Source: Bubalus kerabau (taxonomy: Eukaryota > Chordata > Mammalia > Artiodactyla > Bovidae). From it: a stretch of 64,000 nt of DNA. The DNA is taken from the NCBI RefSeq assembly GCF_029407905.1, contig NC_073626.1, forward strand, positions 78,891,482 through 78,955,481, read 5' to 3'. Shown one piece after another: positions 49,152-60,154 of this stretch. The position numbers and the translations under genes are program-made. Each line of letters starts with the position of its first letter. Position 1 is the first letter of the stretch. Below the pieces are notes generated by a model that worked only from the letters and a program-made list of their open reading frames with translations, did not search any database and was not told where the DNA came from.

Positions 49152-49414
49152 GCTGCTGCTGCTGCTAAGTTGCTTCAGTTGTGTCCGACTCTGTGCGACC
49201 TCATAGACAGCAGCCCACCAGGCTCCCCCGTCGCTGGGATTCTCCAGGCAAGAACACTGGAGTAGGTTGCCATTTCCTTCTCCAATGCATGAAAGTGAAA
49301 AGTGAAAGTGAAGTCACTCAGTCGTGTCCGACTCTTAGCGTCCCCGTGGACTGCAGCCTCCCAGGCTCCTCCGCCCATGGGATTTTCCAGGCAAGAGTAC
49401 TGGAGTGGGGTGCC
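49152..49414 (-). mobile_element. Bov-A2 dimeric SINE
   Basis: Reverse copy starting with GCTGCTGCTGCTGCTAAG. Flanking repeats ACTTGGCTTT at 49142-49151 and 49415-49424. Confidence 0.94.
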
Positions 49415-49761
49415 ACTTGGCTTTAGGGATGCATTATTTTCATGTTTAGAACAAGTCATATTATTTATATAGTTCTTTAATAGTTTTTTAATTTAAAAAT
49501 CTCCTTTTTCGCATTAAATTATGCATAGACATATATGAATTGATTAAATGGTATGATTGATTCCCTGGTATTCGTGAATTGCCTGGATTAGGAGAGCATT
49601 TTCTGTTTTTACCTTTGTTTTAATGTACATCCCCATCTCTACGTTTTTATATTGCCTTTTGTCCTCTACATATTCTTTAGCTGAAATGTTTCCTCTATGA
49701 ACACTTAGTGACCTTAGATTGATTGGAAGTTATGATTTTATTTGAAAGTAGAGGTAATACT

Positions 49762-49885
49762 TGGAGAAGGAAATGGCAACCCACTCCAGTGTTCTTGCCT
49801 GGAGAATCCCATGGACGGAGAAGCCTGGTAGGCTGCAGTCCATGGGGTCGCACAGAGTCGGACATGACTGAAGCGACTTGGCAGC
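49762..49885 (+). mobile_element. Bov-A monomer SINE with 12-bp target duplication
   Basis: A single Bov-A unit (GGAGAAGGAAATGGCAACCC to GACTTGGCAGC) flanked by AGAGGTAATACT at 49750-49761 and 49886-49897. A lone monomer with its own duplication is less common than the dimer. Confidence 0.92.
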
Positions 49886-49929
49886 AGAGGTAATACTGGC
49901 CTTGAATTTCAGGTTTTAGATTGATTTTT

Positions 49930-50114
49930 AAAATTCATGTAAGTTTTACTTCTCTCTCTTCCTATATACATACATACCTACATACACACACACACATTAT
50001 AACCTGGACAGACCTTTTCTTTAAAATTCATTTAAGTTTTACTTCTCTCTCTCCACACACACACACACACACACGCACACACACACGTTATAACCTAGAC
50101 AGACCTTTTCTTTA
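49930..50114. repeat. Tandem duplication of about 92 bp with CA repeat
   Basis: Unit 1 (49930-50022) and unit 2 (50023-50114) both run AAAATTCAT, AAGTTTTACTTCTCTCTCT, a CA/TA-rich core, then TATAACCTGGACAGACC or TATAACCTAGACAGACC. The core is mixed CATA/CA in unit 1 and an expanded CA run interrupted by CG in unit 2. Confidence 0.93.
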
Positions 50115-50119
50115 ATGTC

Positions 50120-50670
50120 CTAGTTTGAGAACCCAGTAAGAAAGAAAACTTGAAAAATTAATTTAGTGGTGTATAGTTAAATGTCAGTGAAAGTTAGATT
50201 TTTATACCTGTTTCTCCCTAAATGAATTACTTTGTTTTTTACTTTATTCTGTTTAAACCTACTCTGTTTCTAAAGATTGTTAGATATCTAGTTTTACTGT
50301 CCTCATCAACTTTAAGAAATATTCTTTGTGTCCTGTAACCTGCATTATTTTCTGAAATGTTTTAGCCCGATTAATGACCTTTGTGGTGTTCTGTTTGATT
50401 TAGTTCCTCTGTCTTCTTTACTTATCTTCCACTGGCAGTATTTTCTCACAAACTTCTTACTATAGTACTTGGTGAGATTAGTAGGATTTTGTATCACCAA
50501 TAAAGACATTTTCTCAGTAGGGGAATAAATGTGTTTTTTTCTCTCTCTATTAAGACTAATAGTCAAACTTAGAAATTATAGTTTCTGTGAAATACTTGGA
50601 ATTACTTGGAATTTCCTTTTATTTAAAAAGAAAAAATTGTATTCAAATAGTCTACCACTAAACATTAAAG
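50120..50670. other. Intron sequence, no gene seen
   Basis: AT-rich, no exon-like segment. Confidence 0.55.
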
Positions 50671-50671
50671 A

Positions 50672-50776
50672 ACATGGTTTTTTCTTCTTTGACCTTATCC
50701 CATGGCATGTGGGAGTTAGTTCCCTCACCATGGATTGAACCCACACCACTCCATTGAAGGGTGGTGGAAGTCCCTA
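50672..50776 (-). mobile_element. CHR-type tRNA SINE remnant
   Basis: CATGGCATGTGGGAGTTAG, CACCATGGATTGAACCCAC and a degenerate head end GGTGGAAGTCCCT. Short and diverged. Confidence 0.6.
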
Positions 50777-51121
50777 AAGGACATGTTCTTACAGGAAGTA
50801 TATTCAGTTAGAGTTATGGAGTATCCAGTGCTAAAATATGTTATATGACAGAGTTCACAGCAAAGGATGTGGTCTGTCCTGGTTGACTATATGTCCTTAG
50901 TGTCTTGGAAGGAAAAACACTGGAAGTCAAATGTTGGCCCAGTACTGACTGGCTCTGTGTTCCTGTTTCCATAAAGGTGGAGGACTGTGTGTGTCAGAAT
51001 CACCTTTCCAAAATAAACACACTTAGGCTCCCTTCTTAGAAACTCTGATATACTCTGTCTAGATTATTTTTGATTTCTTATAAATCAATAAATCTTGATT
51101 CTGTAGGCCAGTTATTTAGTT

Positions 51122-51388
51122 GGAGAAGGCAATGGCACCCCACTCCAGTACTCTTGCCTGGAAAATCCCATGGACAGAGGAGCCTGGTAGGCTGCAGTCC
51201 ATGGAGTCACTGAGAGTAGGACACAACTGAGCGACTTCACTTTCACTTTTCACTTTCACGCATTGGAGAAGGAAATGGCAACCCACTCCAGTGTTCTTGC
51301 CTGGAGAATACCAGGGACGGGGGAGCCTGGTGGGCTGCCGTCTATGGGGTCACACAGAGTTGGACACGACTGAAGTGACTTAGCAGTT
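51122..51388 (+). mobile_element. Bov-A2 dimeric SINE
   Basis: Forward copy from GGAGAAGGCAATGGCACCCC to GACTTAGCAG, with both units complete. Confidence 0.93.
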
Positions 51389-51718
51389 AGTGGTTTATTT
51401 AGAAAACAAACAGCTGTTAAATGTCCCCCCACCCCCTTTTTTTAGTGTTTCCCTTTTTAAAAAAGTACATTTTTAGTGGGGGTGGGTGATTTTTAGAGCA
51501 AGAAAATTCTAAGCTGATAAAGCAATATTTGAAGAGAAAAATTCCAGGTCACTTTAACAATGAAGACATACTTTAAAGTGGACTCTGGTATAGCACTTAA
51601 GCATCATAGAGACATAGTAAATATTTGTTGAATAAATAAATTTGATAGCAGCCTTTAGTTGTCACATAATACACAAGCAGTTTTTGTGTCAACATATAAT
51701 TCTAATGTGTTCATCAAA

Positions 51719-51945
51719 CCAAGGTTTCTAAACATTATTGACTTTGGGGGCCAGATAATTCTTGGGGTGGGGAGAGAGTTGTCATGTGTAACATAGGATA
51801 CTTAGCAGCATCTCTACATGATACATTAGATATCTGTAGCCCATCCCCTGGCCCCCACCCCGAGTTGTGGCAACTGAAAATGTCTCTGGATATTGCCATG
51901 TATCCTTTGGGGTAGAGGCAAATGTCCTCTGGTTGGGAACCACCC
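51719..51945 (-). mobile_element. MER20-type hAT MITE
   Basis: Reverse copy: CAAGGTTTCTAAACATTATT, GGGGGCCAGATAATTCTT, GGCAACTGAAAATGTCTCTG and GGTTGGGAACCACC at the end. MER20 copies are known to act as regulatory sites in some mammalian tissues. Nothing here shows that this one does. Confidence 0.85.
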
Positions 51946-52786
51946 CATTAATGAAGGAGGGAAAATAAAGTCTTAGCATGTTACATGTGGAGCTAGATGA
52001 CATTTCTGTTTAAGTTTCACGTCTCTTCTGTGAAAACAGAAGCCCAGAGAGGTTAATTTGCTACATATAGTAAGTTAATAGTTAAAATTCTCCAGTGTCT
52101 TATTTGAAAGTGAAGCTTTCAACTATTGTTCTGTGCTCTCTCTGTATAACTAAAGTGGTATATTACTTATAAGTTAATGACCCTAGTTAGTCTTTTGAAA
52201 AAGAGTGGTATTCTTTTTTGGAAATATTTAGTTTTAAGATGATTTAGCATATTCATCAAATTTGCCAATCCAGGATATGCCTGGACTGACAGAACTTCAC
52301 AAATGTTTTTTTTCTGACAAATATGTTTTCACACTTAAGTACATTCAGCACAAGTTGACAATACTGAGAAATTTGGTTTTAGTATCTTATACAGGCATAC
52401 CTCAAAGATACTGCCGGTTTAGTTGCATAGCACCACAATAAAGCAAATACCAAAATAAAGCGAGTCACATGAATTTTTTGGTTTCACAGTGTGTATAAAA
52501 GTTATATTTATACCATAATCTGTTAAGTGTGCAGTAGCATTTTATCTGAAAAAGCAGTGTACATGCTTTAATTTTTAAATACCACTTTAAGAAATGCTCA
52601 CCATCTTTTAAGCCTTCATCAAGTCGTAATCTTTTTGCTGGTGGAGTGTCTTGCTTCAATACTGATGAGTGCTGACTAATCAGTCAGGGTGATTGTTGCT
52701 GGAAGTTAGAGAGGCTCTGGCCATTTCTAAAACAATGATGTTTGCACATTAATTGACTCTTCCTTTTGCCATTGATTTCTCTGTAG

Positions 52787-52986
52787 TAGTAATGCTACTC
52801 AGTTCTGTCCAACTCTTTAGAACTCCATGAACTGTAACCTAGCAGACTCCTTTGTCCATGGGATTTTCCAGGCAAGAATACTGGAGCGGGTTGCCATTTC
52901 CTACTCAAGGAGATCTTCCCAACTCAGGGAGCAAACCCACATGTGCATCTCTTGCATTGGCAGGTGGATTCTTTACCACGGAGCAT
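52787..52986 (-). mobile_element. Bov-tA SINE in Tigger1
   Basis: Reverse copy, CAGTTCTGTCCAACTCTTTAG to GGATTCTTTACCACGGAGC, with the head end degraded. Tigger1 sequence is missing across the insertion, so it is linked with a deletion. Confidence 0.85.
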
Positions 52987-53291
52987 GAAATTTTATCATG
53001 AGATTGCAGCAATTCAGTCACATCTTTAGGCTCCATTTCTACTTTTAGTTATCTTGCTGTCCATCACATCTGTGGTTACTTCCTCCACTGAAGCTTTAAG
53101 CCCCTCAAAGTCATCCATGAGGGTTGAAATCTGTCTCTTCCACATTCCTGTTAATATTTTAACCTTTTCCCATGAATCCCAGATGTTCTTAATAGCTCTA
53201 GAATAGTGAATCCTTTCCAGAAAGTTTTCAGTTTACTTTGCCTAGATCTATCAAAGGAATTACATCGAAGGAATTTTATGGCAGCTATATT

Positions 53292-53506
53292 TTATGTGCT
53301 CAGGCGCTCAGTTGTGTCTGACTCTTTGTAACTCCATGGGCTGTAGCCCGCCAGGCTCCTCTGCCCATGGAATTTTCCAGGCAGGAATACTGGAGTGGAA
53401 TGCCATTTCCTTTTCCAGGGGATCTTCACAACCCACGGATTGAACCCACATCTTTTTTGTCTCCTGCATTGGCAGGCAGGTTATCACTGGTGCCATCTGG
53501 GAAGGC
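53292..53506 (-). mobile_element. Bov-tA SINE in Tigger1
   Basis: Reverse copy starting at GTGCTCAGGCGCTCAG and ending CCATCTGGGAAGGCC. It splits the Tigger1 segment GGCAGCTATA from TATAGCTTTACAAAATG. Confidence 0.88.
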
Positions 53507-53830
53507 CACAGGTGGCTTATAGCTTTACAAAATGTATTTCTTAGATAATAAAACTTGTAAGTTGAAATTACTCCTTGACCTGTGGGCTGTAGAATGGATG
53601 TTTTGTTGGCAAGAATGAAAACAACATTAATCTTGAACATCTCCATCAGAGCTCTTGGATGATCAGGTGCATTGTCAGTGAGCAGTAATATTTTGAAAGG
53701 AATCTCTTTGTTTCTGAGCACTGGGACTCAACAGGGGGCTTAAAATATTTAGTAAACCATGTTGTAAACAGATGTGTGATCATCCAGGTTTTGTTGTCCG
53801 TTTATAGAGCACAGGCAGAGTCGTAGTATT

Positions 53831-54094
53831 AGTTGTTCAGTCGACAAGTCATAGCCGACTCTGCAACCCCATGGATTGAAGCACGCCAGGCTTCCCTGTC
53901 CTTCACAGGTTTGCTCAAACTCATGTCCATTGAGTTGGTGATACCATCCAACCATCTAATCCTCTGTCACCCTCTTCTGCTGCCCTCAGTTTTTTCCAGC
54001 ATCAGGATCTTTTCCACTGAGTTGATTTTTCACATCAGGTGGCCAAAGAATTGGAGCTTTAGCTTCAACATCATCCTTCCAATGAATATTCAGA
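53831..54094 (-). mobile_element. BovB 3'-end fragment in Tigger1
   Basis: Reverse BovB 3' end with several small deletions (AGTTGTTCAGTCGACAAGTC, CTCATGTCCATTGAGTTGG, TCACATCAGGTGGCCAAAG). ACAGGCAGAGT flanks it on both sides (53811-53821 and 54101-54111), consistent with a target duplication. Confidence 0.85.
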
Positions 54095-54894
54095 CAGAAT
54101 ACAGGCAGAGTAGATTTAGTAATAATTCTTAAGGGTCCTAGGATTTTCGGAATGGTAAATGAGCATTGGTTGTAACTTCAAGTCACCAATTGTAAAAGCC
54201 CCTAACAAGTGAGTCAGCCTGTCTTTTGAAGCTTTGAACCCAGGCACTGACTTCTCTCGAGCTATGAAAGTCCTAGGTGGCATCTTCTTCCAATAGAAGA
54301 TTGATTTGTTTACATTAACCTGTTGTTTACTGTTGCCACTTTCAGTAATTATCTCAGCTGGTCTGTTGGATAACTCATTGCAGCCTCTATATCAGTACTT
54401 GCTGTTTCACCTTGTACTTTCATTGTTAAGGAAACAGCTTTTTTCCATAAACCTCATGGACCAACCTCTACCTCTTCACACTTCTACTCTTCCTCACCTC
54501 TCTCAGCCTTCATAGAGTTGCTCTGGATTAGTCTTTGGCTTAAGGGGATGTTGTGATTGGTTTTATCTTCTGTCCAGACCACTCAAATGTTCTCCATATC
54601 CCCAGTAAGGGTGTTTTGCTTTCTTACAGTTTGTGTGTTTACTGTAGTAGTACTTTTAATTTCCTTCAAGAACTTTTTCTTTGCATTTACAACCTGACTA
54701 ACTGGCTCAGGAGGCCTAGCTTTCAGCTTGTCTCTCAGATTTCAGCATACCTTCCTCACTAGGCTGTATCCTTTCTAGCTTTTGGTGAAAGTCAGAGATG
54801 TAGAACTCTTCCTTTCATTTGGACTCTCAGAGGCCATTGTAGGGTTACTAGTTGGCCTAATCTCAGTATTGTGGTGTCTTAGAGAATAGAGAAG

Positions 54895-55160
54895 GCAATG
54901 GCAACCCACTCCAGTACTCTTGCCTGGAAAATCCCATGGACGGAGGAGCCTGGTAGGCTGCAGTCCTTGGGATCGCTAAGAGTCGGACATGACTGAGCGA
55001 CTTCACGTTCACTTTTCACTTTCATGCATTGGAGAGGGAAATGGCAACCCACTCCAGTGTTCTTGCCTGGAGAATCCCAGGGACAGGGGAGCCTGGTGGG
55101 CTGCCGTCTGTGGGGTCGCACAGAGTCGGACACGACTGAAGTGACTTAGCAGCAGTAGCA
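54895..55160 (+). mobile_element. Bov-A2 dimeric SINE in Tigger1
   Basis: Forward dimer ending TTAGCAGCAGTAGCA. GAGAATAGAGAAG lies at 54882-54894 and 55161-55173. Its last six bases coincide with the SINE start GAGAAG, so the exact left end is ambiguous. Confidence 0.93.
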
Positions 55161-55534
55161 GAGAATAGAGAAGTGCAAGGAGAGGGAGAGAATGGCTGGT
55201 CAGTGGAGCAATCAGAAGACACACAACATTTTATCAATTAAGATCACTGTCATATGGTTACAGTTTGTGCCACCCCAACACAATTACAGTAGTAACATCA
55301 AAGATCATGGATCACAGATCACCATAACAAATATAATAATGAAGAAGTTTTAAATATTGTAAGAATTACTAAAATGTGATCCAGAGAGAGAAAGTAAGCA
55401 AATGCTGTTGGGAAAATGGGATCAAAAGAGTTGCTAGATCAAGATTGCCAGAAACCTTCAATTTGTAAAAAATATGACATCTGCAAAGTGTGCAGTAAAG
55501 CAGAGCTCAATAAAATGAGCTATGCTTGTACTAT

Positions 55535-56534
55535 AGTACAGTTTTTAAAGTATTGGATGTGTTTTTATGTCAGGAGAACATAGTATTTTACTAATTTTCT
55601 TTAAGAATAATTCTCATTTTCTAAAATAACTGAGTAACCATAATAACCCCTTGGACTTCTCATATCCTAATGAAGTTTCTGCTGTATGTCACAATTTTGG
55701 TCTGTAATTTTTAATGGAAGAGTATATAAAGAATAACAACTAATTTTAGAGATTCTCTAAAGTGGAATGTGCAGGAAATACATGCTGTATTGCTATATAT
55801 TAGATTGACTATTGCTAATCCTGATGATGTATTAGCATCACTTTTGGAGCTTTTAAAAACATACAGATTTCTTTGATATCCTTTAATAGATGTTTAAATT
55901 TGGGATGGGGACGCCAGCATGAGCTTTAAATAACAGCTTTGTGATTATGAAATATAGTCAACATTGAGAATTGGTGCTGATAGATAAATTATAAAACAAT
56001 TTCTTTTAAAAAATAGACTAAAAAGAATTTTTTTTTTTTTTCTGGTTATAGTGCAGTAGTACTGCTAGACAGAAAATAATAACAATGAAATACCACTTTA
56101 AAAAAGTCAGGTAGTTAACTTTCTGAATTTAGTATTTATAATAGTATTTTGTATTATAATAATAGTATTTGTAACAGGCATTCTCAAAATGTCAACATTC
56201 TCAGACTACAGTATCTTGAAAATTTGCTTTTCCCCCCATAGTATTTGCTCCTTGTGGCTGTTTTATCCAGATTGTATGATTTTAAAACTACTTTTCAGAT
56301 CATATGAACAGAGGAGAAGGTCCAACTTGATTCTAATTTTATGGTTTATAGTATTTAGTAAATAAAGCCTTAAGTCAAATGGAAAGCCAAAAGAGAAAAT
56401 GCCAAGAAATAGTTATGCCATATGAATGATAAGAAAATGGCAAACAAAACTGTACTTTATCAGTATCAAAGATGTAATATGTTCCTTTTAAGCAAATGTG
56501 AATATAAATTAGAATAGGTCCAGGTAATAGGAGC
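55535..56534. other. Intron sequence, one possible MER5A remnant
   Basis: About 55795-55975 resembles MER5A (CACTTTTGGAGCTTTTAAAA, GCCAGCATGAGCTTTAAATA). The rest is unassigned AT-rich intron. Confidence 0.5.
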
Positions 56535-56546
56535 GTAAGAAGTATT

Positions 56547-57419
56547 CAGTTCAGTTCAGTTTAGTCGCTCAGTCTTGTCCGACTCTTTGCGACCCCATGA
56601 ATTGCAGCACGCCAGGCCTCCCTGTCCATCACCAACTCCCGGAGCTTACCCAGACTCATGTCCATCGAGTCAGTGATGCCATCAAGCCATCTCATCCTCT
56701 GTCATCCCCTTCTCCTCCTGCCCCTAATCCCTCCCAGCATCAAAGTCTTTTCCAATGAGTCAGCTCTTCGAATGAGGTGGCCAAAGTACTGGAGTTTCAG
56801 CTTTAGCATCATTCCTTCCAAAGAACACCCAGGGCTGATCTCCTTGCAGTCCAAGGGACTCTCAAGAGTCTTCTCCAACACCACAGTTCAAAAGCATCTA
56901 TTCTTTGGTGCTCAGCCTTCTTCACAGTCCAACTCTCACATCCGTACATGACCACAGGAAAAACCATAGCCTTGACTAGACAAACCTTTGTTGGCAAAGT
57001 AATGTCTCTGTTTTTGAATATGCTATCTAGGTTGGTCATAACTTTCCTTCCAAGGAGTAAGCATCTTTTAATTTCATGGCTGTAGTCACCATCTGCAGTG
57101 ATTTTGGAGCCCCCAAAAATAAAGTCTGACACTGTTTCCCCATCTGTTTCCCATGAAGTGATGGGACTAGATGCCATGGTCTTCGTTTTCTGAATGTTAA
57201 GCTTTAAGCCAACTTTTTCACTCTCTGCTTTCACTTTCATCAAGAGGCTTTTGAGTTCCCCTTCACTTTCTGCCAAAAGGGTGGTGTCATCTGCATATCT
57301 GAGGTTATTGATATTGCTCCCGGCAATCTTGATTCCAGCTTGTGTTTCTTCCAGTCCAGTGTTTCTCATGATGTACTCTGCATATAAGTTAAATAAGCAG
57401 GGTGACAATATACAGCCTT
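56547..57419 (-). mobile_element. BovB LINE, 5'-truncated, inserted at the mariner edge
   Basis: Reverse copy from CAGTTCAGTTCAGTTTAG to the middle of the RT. The minus-strand frame 57408-56809 (199 codons) reads MSPCLFNLYAEYIMRN, LRYADDTTLLAE and VMYGCESWTVKKAEHQRID, with the catalytic box intact. Target duplication GTAAGAAGTATT at 56535-56546 and 57420-57431. The right copy overlaps the first two bases of the mariner. Confidence 0.95.
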
Positions 57420-57429
57420 GTAAGAAGTA

Positions 57430-58639
57430 TTAGGTTGGTGCAAAAGTAATTGCAGTTTGCATTGTTGGTCTTTGCCTTTTGATATTGGAATGCATTCTTT
57501 AATAAATGTGGTTATGTTATACATCATTTTAATGCACATTTCTTGCTTTGTTTTTTTGCCAATGACTTACTACTTGCTGTTTATATTTTAGACTATGGAA
57601 ATGATGTTAGTCAAAAAGCAAATTTCTTTCTTTTGAGTTCAAAATGGGTCATAAAGCAGCAAAAATGACTCACAACATCAACACATTTGACCCAGGAACT
57701 AATAACGAACATACAATGCAGTGGTGCTTCAAGAAGTTTTGCCACAGAGATGAGAGCCTTGAAGATAGAGGAGCACAGTGGTCTGCCATTGGAAGGTGAC
57801 AAGGACCAATTGAGAGGATCATCAAAGCTGATCCTCTTAAAACTACAGAAAGTTTTGCTGAAGAACTCAATGTTGACCATTCAGCATTTGAAGCAAATTG
57901 GAAAGGTGAAAACACGTGATAGGTGGGGTGCCTCATGAGCTGACTGCAAATCAAAAAAAAAAAATCATTTCGAAGTGTGGTCTTCTCATTTTGTGCAGCA
58001 ACAGTGAACCATTTCTCAATTGGATTGTGATGTGCGACAAAAAGTAGATTTTATATGACAATCAGCGGTGACCAGCTCAGTGGTTGAATCAAGAAGAAGC
58101 TGCAAAGCACTTCCAAAAGCCAAACTTGCAACCCAAAAAAGGTCATGGTCACTGGTGATCTGCTGCTGAATTTTGGTGATCTAGAGTTTTCTGAATTCTG
58201 GCAAAACCATTACATCTGAGAAGTATGCTCGGCAAATTGATGAGATGCACCAAAAACTGAACACACCTGCTGCCAGCATAGGTCAACAGAAAGGGCCCAG
58301 TTCTTCTCCATGACAACGCCCGGCCACATGATGTACAACCAGCGTTTCAAAAGTTGAACGAATTAGTCTATGAAGTTTTGCCTCATCTGCCGTGCTCACC
58401 TGACCTCTCGCCAACTGACTACCACTTCTTCAAACACCTCTATAGGACACAGAGAATGGTTTCCAAAAATTCGTCGAATCCTGAGGCCTGAATTTTACAC
58501 TGTAGAAATAAACTTCTCTTTGGCAAAAATGTGTTGACTGTAATGGTTCCTATTTTGATTAATAAAGACATGTTTGAGCCTAGTTACAGTGATTTAAATT
58601 TCATGGTCTGAAACCACAATTACTTTTGTACCAACCTAA
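57430..58639 (+). mobile_element. Mariner (Tc1/mariner) DNA transposon, complete ends, decayed
   Basis: A 1,210-bp element with inverted ends TTAGGTTGGTGCAAAAGTAA at the left and its near complement at the right (TTACTTTTGTACCAACCTAA), flanked by TA (57428-57429 and 58640-58641). The + strand keeps a broken transposase: an N-terminal helix-turn-helix-like part (57650-57930, ending HLKQIGKVK), MCDKK near 58033 for the first catalytic Asp region, LLHDNARPHD near 58302 and SPDLSPTDYHFFKHL near 58400. The last two fit the second Asp and the mariner third-acid region. Stops and frameshifts make it inactive. The ends resemble the Hsmar1-type group. Confidence 0.95.
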
Positions 58640-58644
58640 TACAG

Positions 58645-59994
58645 CTGTGAGGATGGTAGGTATAAAGTAGCTTTTAAAAATTGAAAATGAGATTAAATAT
58701 TATATATTTTTAGGTATTGAAGTGGTTATGGATGCTGTATATTTGTGGAGGGAGTCAAAATCCTTCAGGCTTTTAAAAATGTTGTGAGCTGGTGCACTTT
58801 AAGTTAACTTAAGGCAGCATACATTTTAGTTGGGGGTTGCCTAATTTCTTTTTGGCTGTCTACCATCTTTGACATTACATATTATTAAATAATAAAGGCA
58901 ATACAGCAGAATAGGCTACACTCAAAATTGCTGATATGTTGATTGGATTTCCTTTGAACAGCAAGGAAACAGCTTTTATTTGATGAACAGCTTTTATTTG
59001 GTGATAAGATCCCAAAATGTTGCATATATAAACTTTTCATATTTTTTATATTGAATTCTGCAGTATAACATAGATCTTTTGGGTGTCAGAGATTCAAGCA
59101 AAGATTTATAGATAATTGTTAATATTAAAGTTTGACTCTTGGGCAGAGAAAGACTGAGAATTTTTCAGGTCATGCTAACTCAAAATCATCCTGGAATTAG
59201 GGTATACATGTTTTGTGATAGATTTTATCTAAATGTAAATCAGATACAAAGCTGCAAGGAAGTTCTCACTACAGAATTTCATTTTTCATATAGGGCATTA
59301 TTCTAACCTAATCTTTACAGCAAAGGTTGGAAGAAATAGTTTCTTGTACATTTGATATTCTTGACTGGAACATCTGTTTTACATTGATTATTGTTATAAG
59401 GCTCTAGATGTCCCTTTTAGTTCAGTGCTGTTTGGGTATGTGCTATAAAATATCAAAGATTTCTTCTGTCTCAAAACTAATTTGAAAGATTTTGCCTAGA
59501 AATGTGAATGAAGCATTGTTATTACCAGCTGTGGGCAAAAGGTTTAAGTGCCATTTGTCAAAAGTATAATGACCTTGAATTTGGTACCTCAGTAACTATA
59601 TGAATCATTGAAGTAGCTAATGAGTTGTATTTTTTAAATCAGTCTTTAGTAAGTGAATCAGTCAGAAAAAAGCCATTCTGACAAGTTTGAGGGTTGAATA
59701 TTTTATTATACAGATATTACTTAATATTAGAGCAACTTTTCTTTCTACCTTATTTTCTCATTTAACGGAAAGAAATTAAAAATATTTGTGTCTGTTAACT
59801 CAATAATTTTATTATATGTGATGCTGTCTGACTTTTGTTTTTGTTCCATTCAGTTGGAGCTATGATCTCTACCTAAGGTAGAGGTGAAGAATAAATTTTA
59901 ATATCCACTCCTCTTTTACTGATATTATAATATGTTTCCACAAACTGTTAAAATTTTCTGTCATGCATTTATTCCAGTAATTTTAAAATACCTC
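58645..59994. other. Intron sequence, no gene seen
   Basis: AT-rich. A short tandem duplication of CAGCTTTTATTTG occurs near 58970-59000. No exon-like segment. Confidence 0.6.
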
Positions 59995-59995
59995 T

Positions 59996-60150
59996 CTACC
60001 CGGGGAGACCTGGGTTCGATCCCTGGGTTGGGAAGATCCCCTGGAGCAGGGAAAGGCTACCCACTCTAGTACTCTGGCCTGGAGAATTCCGTGGACTGTA
60101 TAGTCCATGGGGTGGCAAAGAGTTGGACACGACTGAGTGACTTTCACTCT
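59996..60150 (+). mobile_element. Bov-tA SINE, 5'-truncated
   Basis: Begins within the tRNA-derived head (GGGGAGACCTGGGTTCGATC), then a full Bov-A body ending GACTGAGTGACTTTCACTC. Closely matches the family pattern, including the CTGTATAGTCCATGGGG subfamily feature. Confidence 0.92.
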
Positions 60151-60154
60151 AGTT

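Larger units (their letters stand above)
52392..55528 (-). mobile_element. Tigger1 (pogo-type) DNA transposon, complete ends, decayed
   Basis: Left end CAGGCATACCTCAAAGATAC and right end GAGCTATGCTTG are inverted versions of each other. Both are flanked by TA (52390-52391 and 55529-55530), the target typical of this superfamily. The transposase reads on the minus strand. The frame 53721-53308 contains LLLTDNAPDHPRALMEMF and TSILQPTGQGVISTYK, the DDE-domain region (DNAPDHP holds the second catalytic Asp). An internal deletion, stops and four inserted ruminant elements (52787-52986, 53292-53506, 53831-54094, 54895-55160) make it inactive. Confidence 0.93.

Noticed and set aside
53308..53721. 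137-codon frame as a host nuclease or DDE gene
   Set aside because: The first two thirds are Tigger1 transposase and the rest reads through a SINE.
57687..57938. 83-codon frame as a SETMAR-like host gene
   Set aside because: Internal to the decayed mariner. No SET domain or splice structure is seen.
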